Program-made: the position numbers and the translations under genes
Notes under the pieces: model-generated
Databases searched by the model: none
What the model was told of the DNA's origin: nothing
Seen by the model: the letters and a program-made list of their open reading frames with translations, nothing else
Origin: Marinobacter pelagius
GTDB lineage: Bacteria > Pseudomonadota > Gammaproteobacteria > Pseudomonadales > Oleiphilaceae
Reading direction: 5' to 3'
NCBI RefSeq assembly: GCF_900114925.1
Contig: NZ_FOUR01000006.1
Location: forward strand, 124,001-188,000
DNA: 64,000 nucleotides
Part shown: piece by piece, positions 48,499-57,185 of the stretch
Numbering within the stretch: position 1 is the stretch's first letter
Layout of the letters: every line of letters begins with the position of its first letter

Positions 48499-49557
48499 TC
48501 AGACGAACTTGATGGGGTTGCCTGATTGCCTCTGCATCTCCCCATCCCCACGATCAACCTCGATCACCATCCCCCTCGCCTTCAACTGCGGATGCTCCGC
48601 CGCCTCTGAAATCGTCAGCACCGGCTCCACACAGGCATCCTGCCCGGCAAAGATTTCCTGCCACTCCACCAGCGTTTTCTCTCTCACCCTCTCCTGGATG
48701 GCTGTCTTGAGCTGCTTCTGATCATCCGGCTTCTGACTCAAGGCCTGGCTTTTCATCTCGGGTAGCCCCAGCGCGTCACACAGCCGGGCCGAGAACTGCG
48801 GCTCCAGGCTGCCCACAGAGAGCCAGCGGCCATCACTGGTCTGGTAATAATCATAGAAAGACCCACCGTTGAGCATGCCGCCCTCGGGCTTCTGCTCCAC
48901 GCCACCGGCCAGACAGGCAGCACCGGACATGGCGTTCAGGGCGAAGGCAGCGTCGGTCATGCTGATGTCCACGAACTGGCCTTTGCCGGTTTGCTGGCGT
49001 TCGATGACGGCCGCGAGGATGCCCATGACGGCGTGGTGGGAGCCACCGGCCACGTCGGCGATCTGGATGCCCATGGGGGGCGGGCCGCTGTCTGCGCGGC
49101 CACAGTGGCTGGAGACGCCGGCGATGGAGAGGTAGTTGATGTCGTGGCCGGCGCGGTCTTTGTAGGGGCCGGTCTGGCCGTAGCCGGTGATGGCGCAGTA
49201 GATCAGCCCGGGGTTGATTTCACGCAGGGTCTCGTAACCGATGCCCAGGCGGCCCATCACACCGGGGCGGAACTGCTCGACCACGATGTCGTAGTCCTTG
49301 ACCAGCTCCTTGACCTTGTCGGCAGCCCCCTCCTTCTTCAGGTTGAGCTGGAGGGTATCCTTGCCTCGCGTGAGATAGGAAAACGCGGTACTGAATTTGC
49401 CGTCGAAGGGGGGCATCACCTTGGTGAGGTCCACCCGGTCCGGTGCCTCGATTCGTAGTACTTCTGCCCCCATATCAGCCAGTAGCATGGTGGCGTAGGG
49501 ACCGGGCAGCAAGGTGCTGAAATCCAGAACCTTCAGTGACTTCAAAGGACCTGCCAT
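48499..49557 (-). CDS. CaiB/BaiF (class III) CoA transferase family protein
   Basis: A 352-residue class III CoA transferase, similar to alpha-methylacyl-CoA racemase. Conserved segments are PGPYATMLLADMGAEVLRIE, the catalytic-aspartate region GHDINYLSIAG and GKGQFVDISMTDAA. The start at 49557 follows AAGGAG; an upstream ATG at 49620 was rejected. The HD in GHDINY fits the racemase branch, which inverts 2-methylacyl-CoA in branched-chain fatty-acid degradation. Divergent from an AraC regulator that may control it. Confidence 0.9.
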   Translation of the reverse strand: MAGPLKSLKVLDFSTLLPGPYATMLLADMGAEVLRIEAPDRVDLTKVMPPFDGKFSTAFSYLTRGKDTLQLNLKKEGAADKVKELVKDYDIVVEQFRPGVMGRLGIGYETLREINPGLIYCAITGYGQTGPYKDRAGHDINYLSIAGVSSHCGRADSGPPPMGIQIADVAGGSHHAVMGILAAVIERQQTGKGQFVDISMTDAAFALNAMSGAACLAGGVEQKPEGGMLNGGSFYDYYQTSDGRWLSVGSLEPQFSARLCDALGLPEMKSQALSQKPDDQKQLKTAIQERVREKTLVEWQEIFAGQDACVEPVLTISEAAEHPQLKARGMVIEVDRGDGEMQRQSGNPIKFV

Positions 49558-49724
49558 GGTTTTCTCCTTGTTGTGACGTTTGTTTTTTCCCATGCTGCCG
49601 TGTTTTGCTCCCGGGGCCAACTGCCGGTTCCCCCATTCCCGTTGACCAATTCTTCCACACGTCAGGCAGTTAGGCCGGTTGCAATGTTCCCCCGGGGTTT
49701 TATGATGGGTTTCGTTTTCATGGA

Positions 49725-50756
49725 ATGGCGAACGCGATGCCCAACCTCACGGTTTCAAGACATTTTGTACAGGCAGCTTTGGTCGGTGCCGAGGCGCAGG
49801 GGCTGGACACCCGGGAGATGCTGAAGGAAGCCGGGATTTCTCCGGATCTGCTACGCATAGAGATGGCACGGGTCAGCAGTGACCAGTTCAGCCGGCTGAT
49901 GCAGGTGCTCTGGAACCGCACCGGGGATGAGTTCATGGGGTTGGGGCCACGACGGGCCCGCACCGGCACCTTTGCGACCATGTGCGCGCTGGTGATCGAC
50001 TGCCCCAATCTTGAGGCCGTTTACCGCCAGGCATTCCAGTTCTCACGCCTGTTCGAGCCCATGGTAGCCATGGAGCTCGAAGTCGGCGAAGAACAGGCCC
50101 GGCTGGTCTTGCGGATCGAGGGCGAAATCTACGACCCCAGTTACTTCCTGCGCGAGAGCATTCTGGTGATCTGGCATCGCCTGGGAAGCTGGCTGATCGG
50201 CCAGCCGGTGGAGCTGGACAAGGCCGAGTTCGACTACCCTCGCCCGTCCCACGGTGATGAGTACCGGCATATCTTCCACTGCCCGCTGGAATTCGAGTCG
50301 GGTCAGACAGCCCTCACCTTCGACAAGCGCTTTCTCTCGGCGCCGGTTATCCGGGACAAGCCGGAAATGCGCCAGTTCCTCAAGACCTCGCCGGCGGATC
50401 TGCTTTCACGGCCCGATGAGAGCAATACCTGGACAGGCAGGATCCGGGCGCTGATTGGCAGGGATTTCTCCAAACCCCTGCCGGATTTCGAGTGGATTGC
50501 TTCGGAGCTGCATACCAGCCCGCAAACCCTGCGGCGCCGGCTGAAACAGGAAAACACGTCTTTTCAGGAGATCAAGGATCTGCTGCGGCGGGACATGGCC
50601 ATTTACTACCTGGGCCGGCAGGAATTGCCAATCAATGACATCGCGGAGAAGGTGGGCTTTACCGAACCCTCCACGTTCCACCGCGCCTTCAAGAAATGGA
50701 CGGGCGTCACCCCCGGCGCCTATCGCGAGGGTGAACGGGGCAACCTCGAGTCCTGA
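49725..50756 (+). CDS. AraC family transcriptional regulator
   Basis: A 343-residue regulator with an arabinose-binding-like N-terminal domain (about 20-205) and a C-terminal double helix-turn-helix (about 240-335; ASELHTSPQTLRRRLKQE and INDIAEKVGFTEPSTFHRAF). It belongs to the OruR/GbdR-like layout frequent near fatty-acid and CoA-ester genes. An ATG at 49737 is an alternative start. Divergent from the CoA transferase gene, separated by 167 bases, so that gene is a plausible target. Confidence 0.9.
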   Translation: MANAMPNLTVSRHFVQAALVGAEAQGLDTREMLKEAGISPDLLRIEMARVSSDQFSRLMQVLWNRTGDEFMGLGPRRARTGTFATMCALVIDCPNLEAVYRQAFQFSRLFEPMVAMELEVGEEQARLVLRIEGEIYDPSYFLRESILVIWHRLGSWLIGQPVELDKAEFDYPRPSHGDEYRHIFHCPLEFESGQTALTFDKRFLSAPVIRDKPEMRQFLKTSPADLLSRPDESNTWTGRIRALIGRDFSKPLPDFEWIASELHTSPQTLRRRLKQENTSFQEIKDLLRRDMAIYYLGRQELPINDIAEKVGFTEPSTFHRAFKKWTGVTPGAYREGERGNLES

Positions 50757-50761
50757 AGCGG

Positions 50762-51619
50762 TCAGGAGCCTGCAGGCGCCTGCAGATGACGGACCAGCTG
50801 CCCCAGTGTCTGGGCGATTTCACCAGCTCGCTCCCGATTGTAGGCAAGCTGCATCAAGCGTGAGCCGTCGCGGGGATCGTAGATCCAGCAGCTGGCTACC
50901 GCCGCCTCGCAGCCCCACTCGATCATGGGGTTCACGCCATAGACTTCCATGGTCTGGGTTTTGCGCACAAGTCGGCTACCCTCTTCGCGGCGAATCTCCT
51001 GGAAGCTGATAACGCTTTCAGTGGCACTCAACTCGTAGGCAACATCCGCAGGCTTGTCCAGCCTCACGACCGTCTGATCCTCGCGCCAGCCAGCCATATC
51101 CAGCAGGCTGTTGAGGTGCATCAGCAGGGCGTCACGGTCATTGTTAGTGAGGTAGAGCTTCTTGAGTGACGATATGCGCTGGTCACCCGCAGGTTCAATC
51201 ACAGCCACTTTGGGCGCCTGCTTGCCGTTGGCCTGATCGGCCGAGCCGGACTTGCGGGTGCGTTCCACATCAGTAATCAGTTTCAGGGCCTGCTGATACT
51301 GGCTGCCCTCGGTTCCGGCCTGGGTGACATAGGCTTCCAGGGCCGCCTGGGCCTCATTCAGATGGCCGGCCTGCAGCATCACCCGGCCGCGGTAATAGAA
51401 GTATTCGGCCGGCTTCTCCGCTTCCAGCTGCTGGAGGCGATTCAGGTACTCCCCGGCTTCGCCCCAGCTACCGGCGTTGACAGCCTCCTCGGTGGCCAGC
51501 ATCAAGCGGCGCATCTCGTGCTCCGGAGCCAGTGCCTGCACCTGCCCGGCGGCAGAAAGGGCGGCGACCAGTGCCACGGACCGGGCCAGTCGTTGAAACG
51601 TTCCTGATGCTACTGCCAT
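50762..51619 (-). CDS. Exported TPR-like protein of unknown function
   Basis: A 285-residue protein I do not recognise. An N-terminal hydrophobic stretch (about 12-30, ending VQALA) predicts export. Residues about 40-110 show alternating helices with the TPR-like pattern YFYYRGRVMLQAGHLNEAQAALEAY. The C-terminal half is a mixed domain with two cysteines near WGCEAAVASCWIYD that could form a disulfide. It follows rmuC by five bases, so the two may be cotranscribed. Confidence 0.78.
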   Translation of the reverse strand: MAVASGTFQRLARSVALVAALSAAGQVQALAPEHEMRRLMLATEEAVNAGSWGEAGEYLNRLQQLEAEKPAEYFYYRGRVMLQAGHLNEAQAALEAYVTQAGTEGSQYQQALKLITDVERTRKSGSADQANGKQAPKVAVIEPAGDQRISSLKKLYLTNNDRDALLMHLNSLLDMAGWREDQTVVRLDKPADVAYELSATESVISFQEIRREEGSRLVRKTQTMEVYGVNPMIEWGCEAAVASCWIYDPRDGSRLMQLAYNRERAGEIAQTLGQLVRHLQAPAGS

Positions 51620-51624
51620 CGCTC

Positions 51625-53058
51625 TTACTCCTGCTGGTTATCGGCGTTCATTGCCGCTTCCATCTCGGTATCTTCGGCATCCACCTCGGCCTGCTCCAGG
51701 ATGCCCCGGGGAAGTTCTTTCTTGACCCTCACGCCCAACTCCACGAACCGGTTCGCCTGTGAAATCAGGTTACCACGGCCCCGGGTCAGGGTGCTCATGG
51801 CCGAATCATAGCTGCCCTGGGCTGTTTGCAACTGGCTGCCCAGACGCTCCATGGCTTCGACAAAGACCCTCAGCTTGTCGTAGACCGCACTGGCCCGGTC
51901 TGCAATCCGCCGGGCATTCTGGCTCTGGCGTTCATAGCGCCAGATGTTCTCGATGGTCCGCAGTGTGGCCAGGAGCGTGGTCGGAGTCACCACAATAATC
52001 TTTCGCTCGAAGGCTTCTGCGAAGAGGTTCTCGTCCTGCTGAAAAGCTGCCACGAACGCCGGCTCGATGGGCATGAACAACAACACGAAATCCGGCGAAT
52101 GCAGGCCATGGAGCTGACTATAGTCTTTCTCGCTCAGGGTGCGAATATGGTTCCGCACCGCCTCCACGTGCTGTTTCAGGGCATCCGCCCGCGCATTCTC
52201 GTCTTCCTCGTTGACCCACTGCTGGTAGGCCAGCAGGGATACCTTGGAATCCACGATCAGGTTCCGGTTATCCGGCAGGTGCACCACCACATCCGGGCGC
52301 AACAGCTGGTGGTCACCATCCCGGTAACTACCCTGGGTTTCATACTCCACGCCCTTGCGCAGCCCGGACTTCTCCAGCACCCGCTCCAGGATCAGCTCGC
52401 CCCAGTTACCCTGGATCTTTTTGTCACCCTTCAGGGCCTTGGTCAGGTTGGCCGCTTCCTCGGTAATCTGCCGGTTCAGCTCTTGCAGTGATTTGATCTC
52501 GCTGCGTAGTGCCTGGCGGTCCCGGGTCTCGGTGGTGTACACGTCTTCCACCCGCTTGCGGAAATCCTGCAACTGGTCCCGGAAGGGATTGAGCAGGCTG
52601 TCCAAACTGGTTCGGGTCTGCTGGGTGAAGCGTTCGTTCTTCTGATCGAAAATCCGGTTGGCGAGATTCTCGAACTCCTGCTTCAGCGCGTCCCGGTTAC
52701 GTTCCAGCAGTTCCAGCTTCTCCGCAGCCGAGCGGCGCTCCCGGTCCAGGGCCACCTCCTGTTCCCGGAGCCTCACCCTCACACGGTGCAACTCGCCGGA
52801 AAGATCCTCGATCCGGGTCTGGAGGCTTTTGCGTTCGCCTTCGAGCTGCTCGATCCACTGCCGCTTGCCGCCAACGTCCGACTCCAGCCCGGCGACCCTG
52901 GTCTCGGCGTCAAAGGCCCGGTTCTGCCAGGCATCGGCCTTGCGGGCGGAGCGCATCAGGAAAGCGGCAAGAAGCACTATCAAAAGTGCCAGCACTCCCA
53001 TTAATCCAGCCATCAATTCCGGCGAGGCCACTATCCATCGGGTTATCGCTTCCGGCAC
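51625..53058 (-). CDS. rmuC: RmuC family DNA recombination protein
   Basis: A 477-residue RmuC-type protein, linked to limiting recombination at inverted repeats in E. coli. It has one N-terminal membrane helix (about 15-34), a long coiled coil (about 40-150) and the nuclease-like RmuC domain (about 170-440), with GNWGELILERVLEKSGL, DVVVHLPDNRNLIVDSKVSL and VVTPTTLLATLRTIENIWRYE. The C-terminus is acidic. Its link to inverted repeats is of interest given the palindromes elsewhere in the window, though no connection is shown. Confidence 0.94.
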   Translation of the reverse strand: MPEAITRWIVASPELMAGLMGVLALLIVLLAAFLMRSARKADAWQNRAFDAETRVAGLESDVGGKRQWIEQLEGERKSLQTRIEDLSGELHRVRVRLREQEVALDRERRSAAEKLELLERNRDALKQEFENLANRIFDQKNERFTQQTRTSLDSLLNPFRDQLQDFRKRVEDVYTTETRDRQALRSEIKSLQELNRQITEEAANLTKALKGDKKIQGNWGELILERVLEKSGLRKGVEYETQGSYRDGDHQLLRPDVVVHLPDNRNLIVDSKVSLLAYQQWVNEEDENARADALKQHVEAVRNHIRTLSEKDYSQLHGLHSPDFVLLFMPIEPAFVAAFQQDENLFAEAFERKIIVVTPTTLLATLRTIENIWRYERQSQNARRIADRASAVYDKLRVFVEAMERLGSQLQTAQGSYDSAMSTLTRGRGNLISQANRFVELGVRVKKELPRGILEQAEVDAEDTEMEAAMNADNQQE

Positions 53059-53329
53059 TGCAAGACGCTCCTGGTTGGTTTGCCCGGATGATCACATCAT
53101 GACGAACAGTTTAACGTAACAATGGAACCTTTTGCGTTGCCTCCCGTTCATAGGCATTAATGGGGGGCCGGCACCTCGACTGATTGGCAAATTTATTACC
53201 GGCGTGCATCTGGCTCTGGACGTGCCCCGTAATATCCACTAAAAGAATAAAGTGTTCGTCCTGTTTATTTTGATTACATTTTTTTCACGGCCGGGACGAA
53301 TCCGCAGTCAGAGGATGGACAGGCAAGTT

Positions 53330-53719
53330 ATGCTGAAAGAACTGTGGCGAAAACTGGGATCAGAACTCTGGCAGGAAAACCGGGCCGGGGATGACATGCA
53401 GTCGTGTGTTCTGGCAGGAAGAAAGAAAACCTATCCGAAAGGTTTCCGGATCCTGCCCCACATTACCCACACGGGTGAATTCCATCTCGAGCGCCTGACG
53501 AAAATCCTGAAAGAACGCTATGGCCAGAGTTTCTCGATCCCGGATAGCCGAAGCGAGAATGACGGCGCCATCAGGGAAATGATCAGCTTTGCTTCCCGTA
53601 TCCAGGATCAGGATATCCAGCGCGAGTTGTTGCTGTTTTACCTGAATTGCTCCCCGGTGATTCAGGAGTATCTGCGTTCCCAGACCGATCTTGGCGAAGG
53701 CCCCTTCCTGTCCGGATAA
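53330..53719 (+). CDS. Unknown 129-residue cytoplasmic protein
   Basis: I do not recognise a family. The product is soluble, basic at the N-terminus (MLKELWRKLGSELWQEN) and helical later (REMISFASRIQDQDIQRELLLFYL). The start at 53330 has AGG eight bases upstream; ATGs at 53252 and 53315 are less supported. The 271-base gap from divergent rmuC shows no clear promoter. Confidence 0.68.
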   Translation: MLKELWRKLGSELWQENRAGDDMQSCVLAGRKKTYPKGFRILPHITHTGEFHLERLTKILKERYGQSFSIPDSRSENDGAIREMISFASRIQDQDIQRELLLFYLNCSPVIQEYLRSQTDLGEGPFLSG

Positions 53720-53865
53720 TCCGTACTGCCCGTTAACCAACTGTAAAGTCACTACACACGTTGGTTGCGGTATACTCCCCGGCCTTAATTGAACACATTC
53801 AAGGCACAGACCATCAGCACGCCCTATTGTCCGGGCGTTCTTGTCTGCCGGCTCAGGGGTACTTC

Positions 53866-54660
53866 ATGGGTTACAAACGTTCGCGGGCTGGTTTTCCGTT
53901 CCTTTCTGTCATCGCAGCCGCAGGGCTGAGCGTGGTATTGGCCGGGTGCTCGTCGGATCGCTATTTCATGGTCCCGAAAGAGGACCTGACAGAGCTGAAC
54001 TCTTCGGTACAGTCCCAGCGGGCAACGCTTGTCACCATGGAAGGCAATGCTTCGGTTCGTCACGAGCAGCTTCTGCAACGGGAAAAGCTGTCTACCCAGA
54101 CCATTCTGGAAGCTATTGAAACCAGGGTCGAAAAACCGGTCTGTCCTCCGACCCCAGCGCAGCCAGTCTGCCCGACACTCGAGGACACCGGCCGTGCCGA
54201 CCGCCTGAAAGGCAAGGTTATCGTGGGTGAGGTGGAGAAATTCTACCTGGCCGGACCCGGTCTGGTTTATACCGCGCGAATCGACAGCGGCGCCGAAACC
54301 TCTTCCCTGGATGCCCGCAATATCACCCGTTTCGAACGGGATGGCAGCAACTGGGTGCGATTTGATGTCCCGGTCCCGGGCACGGACGAGCTGGTGACTA
54401 TGGAGAAGGAGATTTCCCGCCGCGTTCGCATCATCCAGGCCAGTGCCGAGGATTCGGAACGCCGTGTGGTGGTGGAACTCCAGTTTGCCATCGGTGACCA
54501 CAAGCAGGTTGCCGAGTTCACCCTTGCCGATCGCAGCAATCTCACCTACGAAGTACTTATCGGCCGCAACGTGCTCCGGGATGTCATGCTGATTGATGTC
54601 GGCAAGGAGTTTGCCACGGAACTGCCCAAGAGCCTGAAACGGAACGGAGACGACGCTTGA
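53866..54660 (+). CDS. Retropepsin-like lipoprotein protease (RimB/RloA type, ATP-dependent zinc protease family)
   Basis: A 264-residue lipoprotein (lipobox VLAGC, C28) with a short coiled region and a C-terminal domain of the family formerly called ATP-dependent zinc protease. The motif ARIDSGAETSS carries D140 in a D-S-G-A context, as in retroviral-type aspartic proteases. Linked genes encode an inactive transglutaminase membrane protein and an ATP-grasp ligase-like protein. From memory, such clusters in Pseudomonas are called Rlo and are tied to osmotic tolerance. The start at 53866 gives the lipoprotein signal directly; a longer frame from 53761 does not. Confidence 0.85.
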   Translation: MGYKRSRAGFPFLSVIAAAGLSVVLAGCSSDRYFMVPKEDLTELNSSVQSQRATLVTMEGNASVRHEQLLQREKLSTQTILEAIETRVEKPVCPPTPAQPVCPTLEDTGRADRLKGKVIVGEVEKFYLAGPGLVYTARIDSGAETSSLDARNITRFERDGSNWVRFDVPVPGTDELVTMEKEISRRVRIIQASAEDSERRVVVELQFAIGDHKQVAEFTLADRSNLTYEVLIGRNVLRDVMLIDVGKEFATELPKSLKRNGDDA

Positions 54661-56174
54661 CCACCCGTTCACGCATACCGTTTTACGTCGCCGTCCTGCT
54701 GCTGATCGGGGCTGGCATCGCCTTGGCCATCTGGCGCCATGTCGAGCTGGGCATTCCCTGGTTAACCGGCGAACAACGCCCGGTCTGGATGGTCGAGGCC
54801 CGGGTGGATTTTGAGGGAACCGAGGAGCCAGTGCTGGCCAGCCTCAACATCCCGGAACAACCGCCGGGCTTCAGTATCATTTCCGAACAGGCCGCCTCTC
54901 CGGGTTATGGGTTCTCCATCGTGGAAAACTCCGGTGGCCGCAGGGCGGAATGGAGCAAGCGGGACGTCTCCGGGCCGCAAACCCTGTATTTCAAGGCCCA
55001 GTTCATTCCCACGGATGATTCCCGGCCCAGGCGGCTGGCACGGGAGCCGCAGCCCCGTGAAATGTTCTGGGAAGAACCCCAGGCGACCGCCGTACGGGAA
55101 GTGCTGACCCAGGCCCGCGAGCGTTCCAGCACCCCCGAAAGCATGACCCGTGAGCTGATCCGGCTGATGCAGCCGGACACCCGGACCCAGAACACCACAC
55201 TGCTGGTGGCCGAGGAGAATTACCTCCAGCTGGTGGTGGATATGCTCAATCACGCCGGCATACCCGCCCGCACCGCCGACGGCCTGCGGCTCGAGGATGC
55301 CCGCCGCCGCCAGCAGTTGATGCCCTTCCTGCAAATATACAACGGTGAGGACTGGCTGACCTTCGATCCCCAGACAGCGGAACAGGGAGTCCCCGAGAAC
55401 CTGCTGCTATGGCGCCAGGGCTCCGAATCCCTGCTGGATGTGGTCGGCGGTGACAATTCCGAAGTGAGCTTTTCGATGCTCCGGCAGACAGTCCCTGCCC
55501 TGCAGCTGGCCACGATGCAGGCCGAATCCAACGGGCTGGGTTTCCTGAGCTTCTATGAGCTGCCCATCGAGGAACAGAGTATGTTCCGGATGCTGTTGCT
55601 CCTGCCTCTGGGCGCGTTGATCGTGGCTTTCATGCGGATGGTGATCGGCATTCGGACTTCGGGCACCTTCATGCCCGTGCTGATCGCCGTAGCCTTCGTG
55701 CAGACCACCCTGCTTCCCGGGCTCATAGCCTTCCTGTCCGTGGTCGCCATCGGTCTTCTGATGCGGGGCTATCTCTCCAGCCTCAACCTGTTGCTGGTAT
55801 CCCGGATCTCCGCCCTGATCATCCTGGTCATCTTCATCACTGCGGGGCTGTCCATTATTGGTTACCAGATGGGCTTCAACACCGGCATGACGGTGACCTT
55901 CTTCCCCATGGTTATCATCGCCTGGACCATCGAGCGGATGTCCATCCTCTGGGAGGAAGAAGGCGTCCGCGAGGTCATGATCCAGGGCTCAGGCAGCCTG
56001 TTCGTGGCCATCTGCGCCTACCTGGTCATGAGCGCCCCGCTCGCCGGCCATCTGACCTTCAACTTCCCGGAACTTCACCTGGTGATTCTCGGGTTCATCC
56101 TGCTGATGGGTCAGTACACCGGCTACAAGCTCAGCGAACTTCGTCGATTTTCACCCATGAAGGTGTACGACTGA
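54657..56174 (+). CDS. Inactive transglutaminase fused to seven membrane helices (RloB type)
   Basis: A 505-residue inner-membrane protein: one N-terminal helix (about 9-27), a large periplasmic transglutaminase-like domain (about 40-290) and a C-terminal block of about seven hydrophobic helices (about 305-490). A clear Cys-His-Asp catalytic set was not found, in keeping with the inactive transglutaminase family. The start is TTG (54657-54659) with GGAG upstream and overlaps the preceding stop by four bases. Likely works with the adjacent protease and ATP-grasp proteins. Confidence 0.88.
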   Translation: MTTRSRIPFYVAVLLLIGAGIALAIWRHVELGIPWLTGEQRPVWMVEARVDFEGTEEPVLASLNIPEQPPGFSIISEQAASPGYGFSIVENSGGRRAEWSKRDVSGPQTLYFKAQFIPTDDSRPRRLAREPQPREMFWEEPQATAVREVLTQARERSSTPESMTRELIRLMQPDTRTQNTTLLVAEENYLQLVVDMLNHAGIPARTADGLRLEDARRRQQLMPFLQIYNGEDWLTFDPQTAEQGVPENLLLWRQGSESLLDVVGGDNSEVSFSMLRQTVPALQLATMQAESNGLGFLSFYELPIEEQSMFRMLLLLPLGALIVAFMRMVIGIRTSGTFMPVLIAVAFVQTTLLPGLIAFLSVVAIGLLMRGYLSSLNLLLVSRISALIILVIFITAGLSIIGYQMGFNTGMTVTFFPMVIIAWTIERMSILWEEEGVREVMIQGSGSLFVAICAYLVMSAPLAGHLTFNFPELHLVILGFILLMGQYTGYKLSELRRFSPMKVYD

Positions 56175-56175
56175 C

Positions 56176-57123
56176 ATGGAGTGGATTTCTCCCCGGAGAC
56201 TGAAACGGCTGGGCATGCTCAACATGAACCGGCGCAATGTGGATTACATTGCCCGGTACAACGAGCGCTCGTCCTATCCGCTGGTGGACAACAAGCTGAA
56301 GACCAAGCTGGTGGTCGCCGAATACGGCGTAAAGACGCCCCGGCTGTTGCAGATCGTCCGTGAGCAGCATGAGATCTCCCACTTCCGGGAAATGGCCGAG
56401 GACCTGAAAGGTTTCGCGATCAAGCCGGCGAAGGGCTCGGGCGGCAAGGGTATTACCGTGATAACCGGCCGGGACGGCGATGAGTACATCAAGGCCTCCG
56501 GAGCGCGGGTGGATGCCCCCTACCTGGAGCGCCATCTGACCAACATCCTGGCGGGCCTGTACTCATTGGCAGGCACGCCAGACGTCGCCATTGTGGAGAA
56601 CCTGGTCCAGTCCGACCCGGACCTGGCCCGTTACTCCCACCAGGGCGTCCCCGATATCCGAATCGTTGTGTTCCAGGGCTATCCGGTCATGGCAATGTTA
56701 CGGCTCGCCACAACCGCCTCGGACGGCAAGGCGAACCTGCATCAGGGTGCCGTAGGTGTGGGTCTTGATATCGGAACCGGGCGCAGCCTCAATGCGGTTC
56801 AGTTCAACCGACCGATCACCCTGCACCCGGATACGGGACTGGCTCTGGAGAACATCGAGATCGCTGCCTGGGATGAGATGCTGGAGATGGCATCCCGCTG
56901 TTATGAAGCCACAGGGCTGGGCTACATGGGGGTGGATCTGGTGGTCGATGCCAACGAAGGCCCCCTGCTGCTTGAACTCAACGCACGACCGGGCCTGGCG
57001 ATTCAGATGGCCAACGGTTGTGGCCTCCTGCCAAGACTCCGCGCTATCGAGAACCTCAAGCGCCCTCATTTCTCGCCTGGCGAACGGGCACAGTTCGCCA
57101 TGGAAACCTTCGCCAGTCGCTGA
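56176..57123 (+). CDS. Alpha-L-glutamate ligase-like ATP-grasp protein (RloC type)
   Basis: A 315-residue ATP-grasp protein related to RimK-type ligases but of the separate alpha-L-glutamate-ligase-like family. Visible segments are FAIKPAKGSGGKGITVI (ATP-binding), VDLVVDANEGPLLLELNARPGL (metal binding, E and N) and HQGAVGVGLDIGTGR. The acceptor is unknown. It begins one base after the transglutaminase-like gene's stop and ends the operon before a strong terminator. Confidence 0.9.
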   Translation: MEWISPRRLKRLGMLNMNRRNVDYIARYNERSSYPLVDNKLKTKLVVAEYGVKTPRLLQIVREQHEISHFREMAEDLKGFAIKPAKGSGGKGITVITGRDGDEYIKASGARVDAPYLERHLTNILAGLYSLAGTPDVAIVENLVQSDPDLARYSHQGVPDIRIVVFQGYPVMAMLRLATTASDGKANLHQGAVGVGLDIGTGRSLNAVQFNRPITLHPDTGLALENIEIAAWDEMLEMASRCYEATGLGYMGVDLVVDANEGPLLLELNARPGLAIQMANGCGLLPRLRAIENLKRPHFSPGERAQFAMETFASR

Positions 57124-57142
57124 ACTCAAAAAACAGACACAA

Positions 57143-57170
57143 AAAAACCGGGGCCTCGACCCCGGTTTTT
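57143..57170. terminator. Bidirectional intrinsic terminator
   Basis: Perfect 11-bp arms AAAAACCGGGG / CCCCGGTTTTT with a six-base loop CCTCGA, between the ATP-grasp gene and the convergent BCCT transporter gene. The A- and T-runs make it usable from both sides. Confidence 0.95.
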
Positions 57171-57185
57171 ACTATCCGCTGATGA